DNA of 64,000 nt from JARFQW01 sp963842955 (GTDB lineage Bacteria > Pseudomonadota > Gammaproteobacteria > Steroidobacterales > XN24): contig CAWJIJ010000011.1 in NCBI GenBank assembly GCA_963842955.1, positions 124,001-188,000 of the forward strand. The letters run 5' to 3'. The position numbers were made by a program, and so were the translations under genes. The notes under the pieces are model-generated. The model was given only the letters and a program-made list of their open reading frames with translations. It was not told the origin of the DNA and did not search any database. Each line of letters begins with the position of its first letter. The first letter of the stretch is position 1. Below are positions 44,641 through 53,690 of the stretch, one piece after another.

Positions 44641-45304
44641 GCTCACACTGATGGGGGCCCTCGTCGCCGGGCTGGTGGGCAGCGCCCATTGCGCCGGCAT
44701 GTGCGGCGGCATCACCGGGGCCCTCGGCATCGCCGCGCGGTCGAGCGGGGGCGGCACTCTTCGCCGCGCCGGGTTCACCGCCGCATTCAGCGTCGGCCGG
44801 ATTCTGAGCTACGCCCTGGCGGGCGCGATCGCCGGATGGATTGGCGAGGGACTTCGGCCGGCCGGGCCGGGCTGGGCGGCGGCGTTCCGGATTCTCACCG
44901 CGCTGGTGCTGGTGCTCATCGGTCTGCAGGTCGCTTTTCATCTCAAGCTCCTCGCCCCGGTGGAAGCCGCGGGGGCGCGGGTCTGGCGGCATATCGGACC
45001 CCGGCTGCGTCCCCTGCTGCCACCGCGGCACCTGGGTCACGCACTGCTGGTAGGCGCCGCCTGGGGCTGGCTCCCCTGTGGTCTTGTCTATGGCATGCTG
45101 GTCGCCGCCGCCGTGGCCGGCGGACCCGCCGAAGGCGCCGCGGTCATGGCCGCCTTCGGGCTCGGAACGCTGCCGGCAATGGTGGCCATGGGGCTGGCCG
45201 CGGGAGGCGTCTCCGGAGCGGCGGGCAGGCTTCAGGGCGGTTGGCGCCGGGCCGCGGGGCTGATGCTGGTGGTTTTCGGACTCTGGACCGCAGTTTTTCC
45301 GTGA
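44630..45304 (+). CDS. TauE/SafE or UreH-like membrane protein at the end of the cco cluster
   Basis: The 224-residue protein has about six hydrophobic segments. It starts GALVAGLVGSAHCAGMCGGITGAL and contains VGAAWGWLPCGLVYGMLVAAAVAGG, the two related cysteine-containing motifs of the sulfite-exporter TauE/SafE and UreH-like (DsbD-type transmembrane) group. Genes of this group commonly follow ccoS and are thought to help metal delivery or redox steps in oxidase assembly. This role is inferred. The start ATG 44630 overlaps ccoS. The stop overlaps a His-rich small frame. Confidence 0.82.
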   Translation: MGPELTLMGALVAGLVGSAHCAGMCGGITGALGIAARSSGGGTLRRAGFTAAFSVGRILSYALAGAIAGWIGEGLRPAGPGWAAAFRILTALVLVLIGLQVAFHLKLLAPVEAAGARVWRHIGPRLRPLLPPRHLGHALLVGAAWGWLPCGLVYGMLVAAAVAGGPAEGAAVMAAFGLGTLPAMVAMGLAAGGVSGAAGRLQGGWRRAAGLMLVVFGLWTAVFP

Positions 45305-45434
45305 GTCATCTTGGCGGCGGTGGCCATGCCGGGCATGGCGGCCATGAATCGCCGGAGGCGGCGGAGACCGGGCAGGACCGCTCCACGACAACATGTCCCA
45401 TGAAGGTCACGGCAGTGACCATGACCACGACTGA
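45301..45434 (+). CDS. Short histidine-rich peptide after the cco cluster (probably frameshifted)
   Basis: A GTG at 45301 overlaps the previous stop (GTGA) and reads SHLGGGGHAGHGGHESPEA. The frame then changes near 45389-45393. The second part, MSHEGHGSDHDHD and a stop at 45432-45434, continues the same His/Gly/Asp character, so one base is probably missing. The joined peptide would have about 44 residues, about ten of them histidine, fitting a metal-binding peptide, for instance a copper or nickel chelator linked to oxidase metallation. No known family is recognised. Confidence 0.5.
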
Positions 45435-45461
45435 AACAGGCGTAGGCTAGAATTCGCGCAA

Positions 45462-45481
45462 GGCGAGCGCTTCTGCTCGCC
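45462..45481 (+). terminator. Perfect 7-bp hairpin before the aldolase gene
   Basis: GGCGAGC, a 6-base loop and GCTCGCC form a perfect stem between the cco cluster and fbaA. The T-tract is poor (CAGCTTGTTATT), so it is a candidate terminator or leader hairpin only. Confidence 0.45.
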
Positions 45482-45505
45482 CAGCTTGTTATTCAGGAGA
45501 CCACC

Positions 45506-46609
45506 ATGTCCGAGCCAGTACCCGCCGCGGCCGCGGCCCGGGTTTCATCAGTGGCAGGCCCCGGCGTCGCCACCGGCGACACCGTTTCCGAGATTTTCCG
45601 AATCGCCAGGGAACAGGGTTTCGCCCTGCCGGCGGTCAACTGCGTCGGCACCAGTTCGGTCAATGCGGTGCTGGAGGCGGCACGGGATGTGAACTCGCCC
45701 GTCATCATCCAGTTTTCCCATGGCGGCTGCGGCTTTGTCGCCGGCAAGGGCCTGGCGAATGACGCCGAAAAGGCCACGATCCTCGGCGGTTATGCCGGTG
45801 CCCTGCACGTCCACACGATGGCCGAGGCCTACGGCGTTCCGGTCATCCTCCACACCGACCACTGCGCCAAGAAAATTCTCCCCTGGATCGACGGTCTCCT
45901 GACCCTGGGCGAGAAGCATTTCGCCGAGACGGGCAAGCCGCTGTACAGCAGCCACATGCTGGATCTCTCCGCAGAGCCCCTGGAAGAAAACCTTTCGACC
46001 TGCGGAGCGTACTTCGAGCGCATGAACAAGATCGGCATGACCCTGGAAATCGAGCTGGGCGTCACCGGCGGCGAAGAAGACGGCGTGGACAACACCGAGG
46101 TGGACAATGCCTCGCTGTATACCCAGCCCGAAGAAGTCAACGAGGCCTGGGAACGCCTTAGCCAGATCGGCGATGCGTTCACCGTCGCGGCATCCTTCGG
46201 CAACGTGCACGGCGTCTACAAGCCGGGCAACGTCAAGCTCACCCCGGAGATCCTCAAGAACTCCCAGGACTACATCGCCAGCAAGCACGGCACGGGTCCC
46301 AAGCCGGTCAGCTTTGTCTTCCACGGCGGCTCCGGCTCCGAGAAGGAGAAGATCGAGGAAGCGATTTCCTACGGCGTCGTGAAAATGAACATCGACACCG
46401 ACACCCAGTGGGCCACCTGGCGGGGCGTTCTGGACTATTACCGGGACAAGGAGGGCTATCTCCAGGGCCAGATCGGGAATCCCGACGGCGATGACAAGCC
46501 CAACAAGAAGTTTTATGACCCCCGGGCCTGGCTGCGCAAGGGGGAGCAGGCCATGATCGAGCGTCTCAGGGAAGCTTTCGAGGATCTCAATTGCCTAGAC
46601 CGATACTGA
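45506..46609 (+). CDS. fbaA: Class II fructose-bisphosphate aldolase
   Basis: The 367-residue enzyme cleaves fructose 1,6-bisphosphate using zinc. Zinc and substrate residues are seen in HTDHCAKK near residue 118, in the glutamate and histidine regions GMTLEIELGVTGGEEDG and ASFGNVHGVYKPGNV, and in VFHGGSGSEKEK. The length and insertions fit the E. coli FbaA subclass (IIA). The ATG at 45506 follows AGGAG. The end overlaps the next gene by 19 bp. Confidence 0.95.
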   Translation: MSEPVPAAAAARVSSVAGPGVATGDTVSEIFRIAREQGFALPAVNCVGTSSVNAVLEAARDVNSPVIIQFSHGGCGFVAGKGLANDAEKATILGGYAGALHVHTMAEAYGVPVILHTDHCAKKILPWIDGLLTLGEKHFAETGKPLYSSHMLDLSAEPLEENLSTCGAYFERMNKIGMTLEIELGVTGGEEDGVDNTEVDNASLYTQPEEVNEAWERLSQIGDAFTVAASFGNVHGVYKPGNVKLTPEILKNSQDYIASKHGTGPKPVSFVFHGGSGSEKEKIEEAISYGVVKMNIDTDTQWATWRGVLDYYRDKEGYLQGQIGNPDGDDKPNKKFYDPRAWLRKGEQAMIERLREAFEDLNCLDRY

Positions 46610-47265
46610 TCGCGGCCGGGCTGGGCACAGCCCTGATTCTGGCCGCAGGACCCGCGACCGGTGACAACCGGGCGGCGGACTTTTCCGCGTTCGAGGAGCG
46701 GCTCATCAACGCGGATGCCGTGCGCGTGGAGTTTGTCATCGTTTCCGAGGGCGTTCTTGCCACGGATCTCCAGGGCAGCCTGGACATACGCGGGGAGAAA
46801 ATCAGCCTGGAAGCCGACGGAACCTTCGGCGGTTCGCCGGTAGACCTGATCCTCGCGGTATCCGGCACGGAGATTAGCGGCGGCAATCTCGCGCTCGCCG
46901 ATGCCAGCCTGCAGGAATTCACGATCGAGAACCCGGGCGCTGCGCGGGAGGCCGTGATTCTCGGCATGACCCGGATGGGGCTGCTGCACAATCTTGCGCT
47001 GTTGACCGGGTCGCGGCCTCCTGACCGTGCCGCCGGCGGCATCCGCAACTGGGTCAAGGCGGCAAACGTGCACTCTGCCAGCGACGGGAGCCTCGCGTTC
47101 GACATCATCGTCGACGGCCAGGACGCGGCGGACGCCGTGGTGGTCCTGGATGCACGGTCGCTTCCCGAACGCCGCGACCAGACCAATCGCTTCCCCGCCG
47201 GCGAGATGCGGGTGGTGGAAACGTATCGGGTGTTCGAGGTCGTTGACGGGGGCGCCGGCGACTAA
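46591..47265 (+). CDS. Periplasmic protein of LolA-like size and form, function unknown
   Basis: The 224-residue protein starts at a TTG (46591) preceded by GAGGA and overlaps fbaA. A signal peptide (ILIAAGLGTALILAAGPATG) is followed by a beta-rich domain: RVEFVIVSEGVLATDLQGSLDI, KISLEADGTFGG and AFDIIVDGQDAADAVVVLD. The pattern of long antiparallel strands is like LolA or DUF2092-type half-barrels that carry lipids, but no motif is diagnostic. An ATG start was not found. Confidence 0.6.
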   Translation: MPRPILIAAGLGTALILAAGPATGDNRAADFSAFEERLINADAVRVEFVIVSEGVLATDLQGSLDIRGEKISLEADGTFGGSPVDLILAVSGTEISGGNLALADASLQEFTIENPGAAREAVILGMTRMGLLHNLALLTGSRPPDRAAGGIRNWVKAANVHSASDGSLAFDIIVDGQDAADAVVVLDARSLPERRDQTNRFPAGEMRVVETYRVFEVVDGGAGD

Positions 47266-47379
47266 CGTCCCGGCGTTTTCATTCGCGGGTAGCCCTTACC
47301 GGGGCGTCGGATTGACCTGAAGCCGAAGTGGGCTGCAGGCAGATCCAGGCTTCGGTGACCCCGGTCCGGGAATGCCGGA

Positions 47380-47977
47380 CTAGGTTTCGTCTTTCGGTGC
47401 TTCGGACTGTGCCGGCGCAGGCGCTTCGGGAACCGGCTCCGGAGCCGGCTCTGGGGGCGGCACCGCCTTCTGCCGGCTGTGCCTCGAGAGCGGGATCGCT
47501 ATCGGCCTGGTCTGCGACAGCCGCATCGCCATCGATGGCCGCGGATTCTCCGGCCTCATCCCCTTCCGCCGTGTCCTCGAAGGTCGTCGCGCCAAGCAGG
47601 GCCTGTTCTTCCTGGGCACGGACCTCGGCCTCACGGGCCTCACGGGCCAGCCTTTCCTGCTCCTGGCGATCGCGAAGGGCCGCGCGCTTGCGCTGGAATT
47701 CCGCCTCCCTCGCCTTGCGCACCCGCTCTTCCTCCATCGCGGCCAGGCGGTCGGAAGCCCGCCGGGCGTTCTGACACTCCTGGTCACGCATGGACTCCGA
47801 GCCCATGCTCGCGCATCGGGCCAGGGCGCCGGTCATGGCCACTTCGTCATCCATGAAATGCTGAACGGTGCGTGGCTCCGGTTTGCCACAGGCGGCCAGC
47901 GCCGCGATGACAACCAGAGACAACAGAATGCGTGCAATCGTCAAGGTCAAGCCTCTTTTTGACTTAAGGTCGGCCAA
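47380..47977 (-). CDS. EexN-like lipoprotein (frameshifted C-terminus)
   Basis: The lipoprotein signal is TIARILLSLVVIAALAAC. The mature start, VQHFMDDEVAMTGALARC and QECQNARRASDRLAAMEEER, matches the EexN/TraN entry-exclusion family, which on plasmids blocks redundant conjugation. A long charged coiled coil follows. Near 47453-47457, at a run of G, the frame shifts, and the second frame ends neatly with a Pro/Glu-rich tail (PEPVPEAPAPAQSEAPKDET) at 47380. Starts are TTG at 47977 or 47950, the latter with AGAGG nearby. No other conjugation genes are present, so exclusion is doubtful here. Confidence 0.65.
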
Positions 47978-48070
47978 AATTCAGGCGTCAGTTTACCGAA
48001 AGGAGCGGGCCCGGCAATGCGCTACAGGTCACACTGCCGACTTGAGGCGGGCGCCCGCGAAACGACTCTC

Positions 48071-49039
48071 TCAACCGCCCCGAAAGCGGTCAGTGGCCTC
48101 AATCAGGGCCCGGGCGATACCCCTCTCAAAGGCCGAATGGCCGGCATCCGGGATGACGTGGAAATCGGCTTCCGGCCAGGCCCGATGGAGGCTCCAGGCC
48201 GTCGTCATGGGGCAGACCACGTCGTATCGACCCTGCACGATAACGCCTGGAATGTGGCGAATCTTGTCGACATCATTCAACAACTGGGCGGGATCGTCGA
48301 AAAAACCGCCGTTTACGAAGTAGTGACACTCGATCCGTGCCAGCGCCAGCGCAAACAGGTCCTCGCCGAATTTGTGTACCTGGTCCAGGTCGGTCTCGAG
48401 GAAACTCGTGCTGCCTTCCCAGATGGACCAGGCCCGGGCCGCCGCCATGGCCGCGGCATGATCCTCGCCCGTGAGAAGTCGGTGATAGGCGCCCACGAGA
48501 TCGCCCCGCTCTTCGGGCGGAATCGGCGCGAGATACTCTTCCCAGGCATCCGGAAAGATTGCGCTGGCGCCCTCCTGGTAGAACCAGCGGATCTCGGACG
48601 GGCGAAGCATGAAGATGCCCCGAAGGACCAGCTCCGAGACGGCCTCGGGATGAGACTGGGCATAGGCCAGCGCCAGGGTGCTGCCCCAGGAGCCTCCGAA
48701 AACCTGCCAGCGGTCGATATTGAGATGCCCGCGCAGGGTCTCCATGTCCGCCACCAGGTGCCAGGTGGTGTTGTCCACCAGGCTGGCGTGGGGACGGCTT
48801 CGCCCGCTGCCGCGCTGGTCGAAGAGCACAATCCGGTACGCGTCCGGATCAAAAAACCGCCGGACCTTCGCATCACAGCCGCCACCGGGTCCACCGTGAA
48901 CGAACACGACCGGCTTCCCGTCGGGGTTGCCGGACTCTTCGAAGTAGACCTCGTGAAGGTCGGAGACCGGGAGATAGCCGCTGTTGAACGGCTCGATCTC
49001 GGGATACAGCAGGTCGTCGCAGCCGGCCTTCCGCGCCAT
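48071..49039 (-). CDS. pip: Proline iminopeptidase (prolyl aminopeptidase, S33)
   Basis: The 322-residue alpha/beta-hydrolase cuts N-terminal proline from peptides. VFVHGGPGGGCD is the oxyanion loop, VFGGSWGSTLALAYAQ holds the nucleophile near residue 118, and VCPMTTAW and DAGHSAFE carry the acid-histidine region. The N-terminal EVYFEESGNPDGKPVV is family-typical. The start ATG 49039 is chosen over an upstream one at 49090 that overlaps a small gene. The frame is intact. Confidence 0.92.
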   Translation of the reverse strand: MARKAGCDDLLYPEIEPFNSGYLPVSDLHEVYFEESGNPDGKPVVFVHGGPGGGCDAKVRRFFDPDAYRIVLFDQRGSGRSRPHASLVDNTTWHLVADMETLRGHLNIDRWQVFGGSWGSTLALAYAQSHPEAVSELVLRGIFMLRPSEIRWFYQEGASAIFPDAWEEYLAPIPPEERGDLVGAYHRLLTGEDHAAAMAAARAWSIWEGSTSFLETDLDQVHKFGEDLFALALARIECHYFVNGGFFDDPAQLLNDVDKIRHIPGVIVQGRYDVVCPMTTAWSLHRAWPEADFHVIPDAGHSAFERGIARALIEATDRFRGG

Positions 49040-49044
49040 GGGCC

Positions 49045-49176
49045 CTACTCCCCGCGGCCCGATCGGCTGATGAAGAACCACGCCAGCCACCCGCCGATGG
49101 CCAGTACCGAAAGGATGACCAGCACGCTGCTAAGGCCATACGGATTGCCGAACAACAACTCGCCCCATAGTTCCAT
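49045..49176 (-). CDS. DUF3149 small membrane protein
   Basis: The 43-residue single-helix protein starts at ATG 49176, seven bases after GGAGGTGA. It reads MELWGELLFGNPYGLSSVL and then a hydrophobic segment, as in DUF3149. Its function is unknown. It lies 5 bp before pip on the same strand. Its good ribosome-binding site and family match argue it is real. Confidence 0.75.
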   Translation of the reverse strand: MELWGELLFGNPYGLSSVLVILSVLAIGGWLAWFFISRSGRGE

Positions 49177-49288
49177 CGTTCACCTCCATACTGACGTCGC
49201 TTCGAGGCTAGCACAGCGCCGCCAACGATGGGTTTCCCGATCACCCACGACGGCTCGTATAGTGGGTCTGCACCCGCAAGGCTCACGC

Positions 49289-50695
49289 ATGCCTGACACC
49301 ACGATCATCACCGGAATCGCGATCGCCCTTTTCGACATAGGCGCCGCGGTGCACGCCCTGACCCACAAGCGGGATCCGCGCTCCGCCCTCGGCTGGTGCG
49401 CGGCCTGCCTGTTCATCCCCCTCGCTGGCGGTATCGCGTACCTGATTTTCGGCATGAACCGGATTCAGGCCCGCGCCCGCATGGCCCGCCGGCGGCCCGT
49501 TTCCGAGCCCACGCCCGACAACTCCTCGTCCAACAGGGTGGACGGGCCCCTGGCGCAGCTCGAACTCCTGTCCAACGCCCTTCAGGCCTGGCCGGTCGTG
49601 CCGGGGAACCGGGTCGAGGCCCTTTTCGGCGGTGAGCAGGCATTCCCCGCCATGCTCGCAGCAATCGAGTCGGCCCGGGAACGGGTTTACCTCAGCACCT
49701 ATATCTTCGATGCGAAGCACAGCGGCGCCCAGTTCATCGATGCCCTGACCCGCGCCCATCAACGGGGCGTGGATGTCCGCGTCCTGATCGATGGCATCGG
49801 CGAAAAGTACTCGTGGCCCCGCGCCCGCAAAGCACTCGGAAAAGCCGGCGTCCCCGTGCACCTGTTCGGTCCACCCACGCTGCTGCCGCCGTCCATCCAT
49901 ATCAACCTGCGCAACCACCGAAAAGTCCTCGTGACCGACGGCCACACGGGTTTTGCCGGCGGCATGAACGTGGGCGACCGGCAGCTGCTCAGACAGGCCA
50001 ATGGCAAGACAGGTTCTCGGGACCTGCATTTTCGTTTCGAGGGGCCCGTCGGCGCGCAGCTGGAAACGGTGTTCCTCAACGACTGGCACGAAGTCACCGG
50101 GGCATCGCACCCCGAGCCGTCGAAACCCGCAGACGCCCTGCCCGGGGGGTCGCCTTGCCGGGTGCTGACGGACGGCCCGGGCGTGGACCTGGACAAGCTG
50201 ACCCATGTGCTTACCGGGGCGGTGGCCTTGTCGCGGCGGCGGGTGGCGATCATGACGCCGTATTTTCTGCCGCCGAGAGAACTCGTCGGCGGACTGATCG
50301 CCGCCGCGCTGCGCGGTGTGGACGTGGATATCCTGCTCCCCGGAGAAAACAATCTGCCCTTCGTCCACTGGGCCAGTCGCAACGGCCTCTGGGAACTGCT
50401 GCAACGTGGCGTTCGCGTGTGGTACCAGCCGGCCCCATTCGACCACTCCAAGCTGCTGCTCGTAGACGACGACTACGCCCTCGTCGGTTCCGCCAACCTG
50501 GACCCCCGCAGCCTGAGACTCAACTTCGAACTGGCAGTGGAGATCTTCGGGGGCGATATCATCACGTCTGCGCGGGAACACTTCGACGGGGCACTCGCCA
50601 AGGCCAGGCCGGTGACCCTGGAGGAGATCCGCAGCCGCCCGCTGCCGGTGCACATACGCGACGCCATCGCCTGGCTCTTTTCGCCATATCTGTAG
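49289..50695 (+). CDS. Cardiolipin-synthase-like phospholipase D family protein
   Basis: The 468-residue protein has two N-terminal membrane segments (TGIAIALFDIGAAVHALTH and LGWCAACLFIPLAGGIAYLIFG) and two HKD motifs: NHRKVLVTDGHTGFAGGMN near residue 209, and DHSKLLLVDDDYALVGSANLD near residue 384. The layout matches bacterial cardiolipin synthase of the ClsA type, which joins two phosphatidylglycerols. The first motif keeps His-x-Lys and a downstream Asp. Length is slightly under that of ClsA. The gene is separate, divergent from the pip and DUF3149 pair. Confidence 0.88.
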   Translation: MPDTTIITGIAIALFDIGAAVHALTHKRDPRSALGWCAACLFIPLAGGIAYLIFGMNRIQARARMARRRPVSEPTPDNSSSNRVDGPLAQLELLSNALQAWPVVPGNRVEALFGGEQAFPAMLAAIESARERVYLSTYIFDAKHSGAQFIDALTRAHQRGVDVRVLIDGIGEKYSWPRARKALGKAGVPVHLFGPPTLLPPSIHINLRNHRKVLVTDGHTGFAGGMNVGDRQLLRQANGKTGSRDLHFRFEGPVGAQLETVFLNDWHEVTGASHPEPSKPADALPGGSPCRVLTDGPGVDLDKLTHVLTGAVALSRRRVAIMTPYFLPPRELVGGLIAAALRGVDVDILLPGENNLPFVHWASRNGLWELLQRGVRVWYQPAPFDHSKLLLVDDDYALVGSANLDPRSLRLNFELAVEIFGGDIITSAREHFDGALAKARPVTLEEIRSRPLPVHIRDAIAWLFSPYL

Positions 50696-50824
50696 GTGCC
50701 GGTATTCTGCTCCACGGCTGCCATCTCCCGGCTGCGTGCGCCCGCCGCACCGGGAGCCGCTGCGAAACCGCCGCAAAAAAGTTGAAGACAACTCCGGCAC
50801 CGTTTCTCTGAGCGCAACACGCGT

Positions 50825-50944
50825 CTAGTCTTTGCCGCCGTCTTTATCTGCGAGATAGGCGTTAAGCGGGTCAATCATGTGATTCCGACCGCGCTCCGTC
50901 TCGTACTGTTGGAGCACATCTCGCCGCTCTCTGTTCACAAACAC
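50825..50944 (-). CDS. Possible 39-residue peptide or gene remnant
   Basis: From a GTG at 50944 the minus strand reads FVNRERRDVLQQYETERG and RNHMIDPLNAYLADKDGGKD to a TAG at 50825. Charge pattern and lack of odd residues suggest a real C-terminus, perhaps of a decayed gene. No family is recognised. The rest of 50696-51217 shows no gene. The interval is visibly less GC-rich than its surroundings. Confidence 0.3.
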   Translation of the reverse strand: MFVNRERRDVLQQYETERGRNHMIDPLNAYLADKDGGKD

Positions 50945-51217
50945 GATTTATGAACCTGTCTCTGGCAGCATTCGGTATTCGTACAGAACGGCGCCGGCGG
51001 GAAATGAACCTAGACGCTCTGGCGATTCTTGCAAATCCATCGGCTCGGCAAATCGCCACTTGCGAAGCTCACCGATGTGTTCTTATTGCCAGCGCATTCC
51101 ACCGAAGAAGGCAGCACCGAAGTCAAGTGGCACTCGAACGCCATTTCCGTCTTTAGCCATCCGATGGCCTATCCTCTGAGAAAGTAACAGACCGCGCCCC
51201 CCTCGCACGGGCCGGCA

Positions 51218-51832
51218 CTAGCTGCCCCTGTTACGCGTTAGCGGACGGATCAGGTTATGCAGTATTGGCCGGCCCACCCGGTGGGCAACCGTGGCCAGCG
51301 GGCCGTAAGTCCTCGCATTGGCCCTCGGGAACGGCAGGCCTCTTGGCACGGGGAGTTCAAGAAAGTCGCACAGGGTTTGCCATTCCTTGCCGGATCCAAG
51401 GCGCATGACCAGCAGTTGCTCGCTGCTGGCGAAATACGACTTGACCGCCCTGTTATGCCGCTCGTAGCGGTCGACGTAAGCCTGCGGATCGAGGGATGGC
51501 TTGCCCAGTTGGCGTCGCATGTTGATATCGCTCATGGCGACGGCGTGGCTGTCACGCTCTGTCAGAATGAACGCGGCGTCCGGGAAAGCCTCGCGCATCT
51601 CGCGGTAAATCCACATGAACGGATAGTCCTCGAAGGCGTCGAACAGGCTGACGAGGTTCAGCGTGCGCGGCAGGTGCTGCCGAAACTTGGCGGGATCCCA
51701 CGCGAAATGATCGATGCCCGGGTCGAAATACGGGCTGGAACCGTGAAAGGTCCGCAGGCCGAGAGCATCGAGGGCCTGCCCAATCGAAGTGGTTCCCGTC
51801 TTGTACATGCCTATACAGAAAACCTTTCGCAC
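51218..51832 (-). CDS. Sulfotransferase-family P-loop protein
   Basis: The 204-residue protein starts at ATG 51832. The 5'-phosphosulfate loop is KVFCIGMYKTGTTSIGQAL at residues 3-21, and the acceptor side includes AAFILTERDSHAVAMSD, where the usual R-x-x-x-x-x-x-S 3'-phosphate motif is partly changed. The family is the short sulfotransferase group (DUF/GGAP type) often found beside polysaccharide loci. It is divergent from the exopolysaccharide genes that follow, so it may sulfate that polymer. The acceptor is unknown. Confidence 0.72.
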   Translation of the reverse strand: MRKVFCIGMYKTGTTSIGQALDALGLRTFHGSSPYFDPGIDHFAWDPAKFRQHLPRTLNLVSLFDAFEDYPFMWIYREMREAFPDAAFILTERDSHAVAMSDINMRRQLGKPSLDPQAYVDRYERHNRAVKSYFASSEQLLVMRLGSGKEWQTLCDFLELPVPRGLPFPRANARTYGPLATVAHRVGRPILHNLIRPLTRNRGS

Positions 51833-52014
51833 GTTGGTTTCTCCTGGGTACTGGAGCGAAATGAGAGACCTGGACTCTGTAGGGGGAAGGCGCGAATACC
51901 TCGCAGGGATTGACTATAGTTCGCGCGAAGCATGGGGTGAAACGGACCCGGCCTGAATCCGCCGTGCAGTTTGGCCGCCCTTGGGTTGGTGTCGTAACAT
52001 GATGCGGGTCTGAC

Positions 52015-53664
52015 GTGTCGCACTGCGATCCGCGCGGTGAAGGACTCACGGCCCCTAGGGCGCCTCCCCTGTCACGAGATGCATGCAATTTGGATACCAA
52101 GACGATAGTTCGTGCCATTAAACACCAGCGGCGGGAGCTCTTTGTGGTCTCGGGCCTTACGCTTGTGGCCGGCCTTCTCGCGATCCTCTCGCTTCCGGAA
52201 ATCTATGCCAGCAAAGCCAAGATTCTCGTCGAGCGTCAAGATACGTTCTCCCGAACCGAACTCGGCGCGGTAGCCGGTGACACCGTCGATCGGCGGATGC
52301 AGCTGATCATCAGCACCGTCTTGAGCACCCAAAGCATCAAGGACATGCTGGTCGAGAACGGCGTCATCGACAAGACCATTCCCCCCGAGGAACTGGAAGA
52401 GGTCAGCGAGACCTTCCGCAATCGGGCGTCACTGACGATTGACAACGTAGCCGTTGTCAATCCCTACACTGGAAAAAGCGGGATGTACTCGCAGGGCATC
52501 GACATCGCATTCGAAGACGAGGATCCCGTACGGGCCTTCGCGATTACTGAATCGCTCGCCGAGCGCATCCTTCAGGCCAACCGGGGCAAGGGCGAATCGG
52601 CGGCGGCCTATGAGCGCTCATTCCTCCAGGAGCAGCACAAGGAGGCCCTGGCGCGCCTGACCCAAGCCCGCGAGGCCGTGGCGAAATACAAGAACGAAAA
52701 TGCCCTCTTCGTTCCCGAACTGCACCCGCTGGCTATTCGGCGTTATGAGGAAATCGAAAACCAGCATACCCGGGCGAAAGACGACCTGGCACGGCTGAGA
52801 CGCGATCTTGACGAGATCCGCGGAGAACTGGCCATCAGCAGCGCGGATGCTTTTGTCCTGGCCGCCGATGGCACACGTATTCTCGGTCCCGACGAGCAGC
52901 TCAGGCTTCTGGAGGCAGAATATGCGCGGGCTACTTCCCGCTACAGCGCAAGCCATCCGGAAGTCGTCCGTCTGCGCGCGGAACTGGCCGGTCTCCGCCA
53001 GTACACGTCGCGGGGCGAGACATCTGGCATCGAGGCGGAACTCCAGGAAACCCGAGCCGAGCTTAGAAGCGTGAAACAGCGATACTCCGACGAGCATCCT
53101 GATGTGATCGCACTGCGCCGGGACATCGCACGGCTCGAGGGTCAACTCGAGAATCGCGCGGAAGTGGCGGCGCCACGTGAAGCAAGTACGGCGTCCAACC
53201 CGGCATACAACCGCCTCAAGATACGGGAGCAGTCCATTCTGGATTCGCTCGCCCGCGAGCAGCAGCAGCTTAACTCCCTCGATGACCAGCTCGCCGAGGT
53301 GCAGGAACAGCTGGCAATCATGCCGGCGGTGGAAAGGGACCTCAACACGCTCGTGCTCCAACAGGAGGACGCGCAGTTGGCATACGATGAGATCGATGCC
53401 GAACTAGATCGGTTGAACATGAATGCGGGTATGCAGGAAGCTGATCTTCTGGACAGGTTCGTTCTGCTGGAAGAGCCGCGCATCCCCGTGAGCCCGGACA
53501 AACCACACAAGAAACTGCTCGCGCTCATTCTCGGAATGATCGCAGGGACTGCGGGTCTGTTGGCGGCTACGTTGCTTCATATTGTCCGCGACCGTATTCT
53601 CGATCAGGACGACGTGGAGAGCCTGGTGGACTTGCCGGTTTACATGATCCCCAGGGTCGCATGA
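52015..53664 (+). CDS. Polysaccharide chain-length determinant (Wzz/GumC-like)
   Basis: The protein has up to 549 residues. An N-terminal membrane helix (ELFVVSGLTLVAGLLAILSLP) is followed by the Wzz domain with SLPEIYASKAKILVERQD, two long periplasmic coiled coils (residues about 200-260 and 330-460), and a C-terminal helix (LLALILGMIAGTAGLLAATLLH) preceded by PRIPVSPDKPHKK, the proline-rich Wzz motif. It regulates or bridges export of the polysaccharide with the tyrosine kinase-like partner downstream. The start is uncertain: GTG 52015 adds about 25 odd residues, and a TTG near LDTKTIVRA is an alternative. Confidence 0.85.
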   Translation: MSHCDPRGEGLTAPRAPPLSRDACNLDTKTIVRAIKHQRRELFVVSGLTLVAGLLAILSLPEIYASKAKILVERQDTFSRTELGAVAGDTVDRRMQLIISTVLSTQSIKDMLVENGVIDKTIPPEELEEVSETFRNRASLTIDNVAVVNPYTGKSGMYSQGIDIAFEDEDPVRAFAITESLAERILQANRGKGESAAAYERSFLQEQHKEALARLTQAREAVAKYKNENALFVPELHPLAIRRYEEIENQHTRAKDDLARLRRDLDEIRGELAISSADAFVLAADGTRILGPDEQLRLLEAEYARATSRYSASHPEVVRLRAELAGLRQYTSRGETSGIEAELQETRAELRSVKQRYSDEHPDVIALRRDIARLEGQLENRAEVAAPREASTASNPAYNRLKIREQSILDSLAREQQQLNSLDDQLAEVQEQLAIMPAVERDLNTLVLQQEDAQLAYDEIDAELDRLNMNAGMQEADLLDRFVLLEEPRIPVSPDKPHKKLLALILGMIAGTAGLLAATLLHIVRDRILDQDDVESLVDLPVYMIPRVA

Positions 53665-53690
53665 AATTCGTATCGGAGCGCGGGTAGAAC

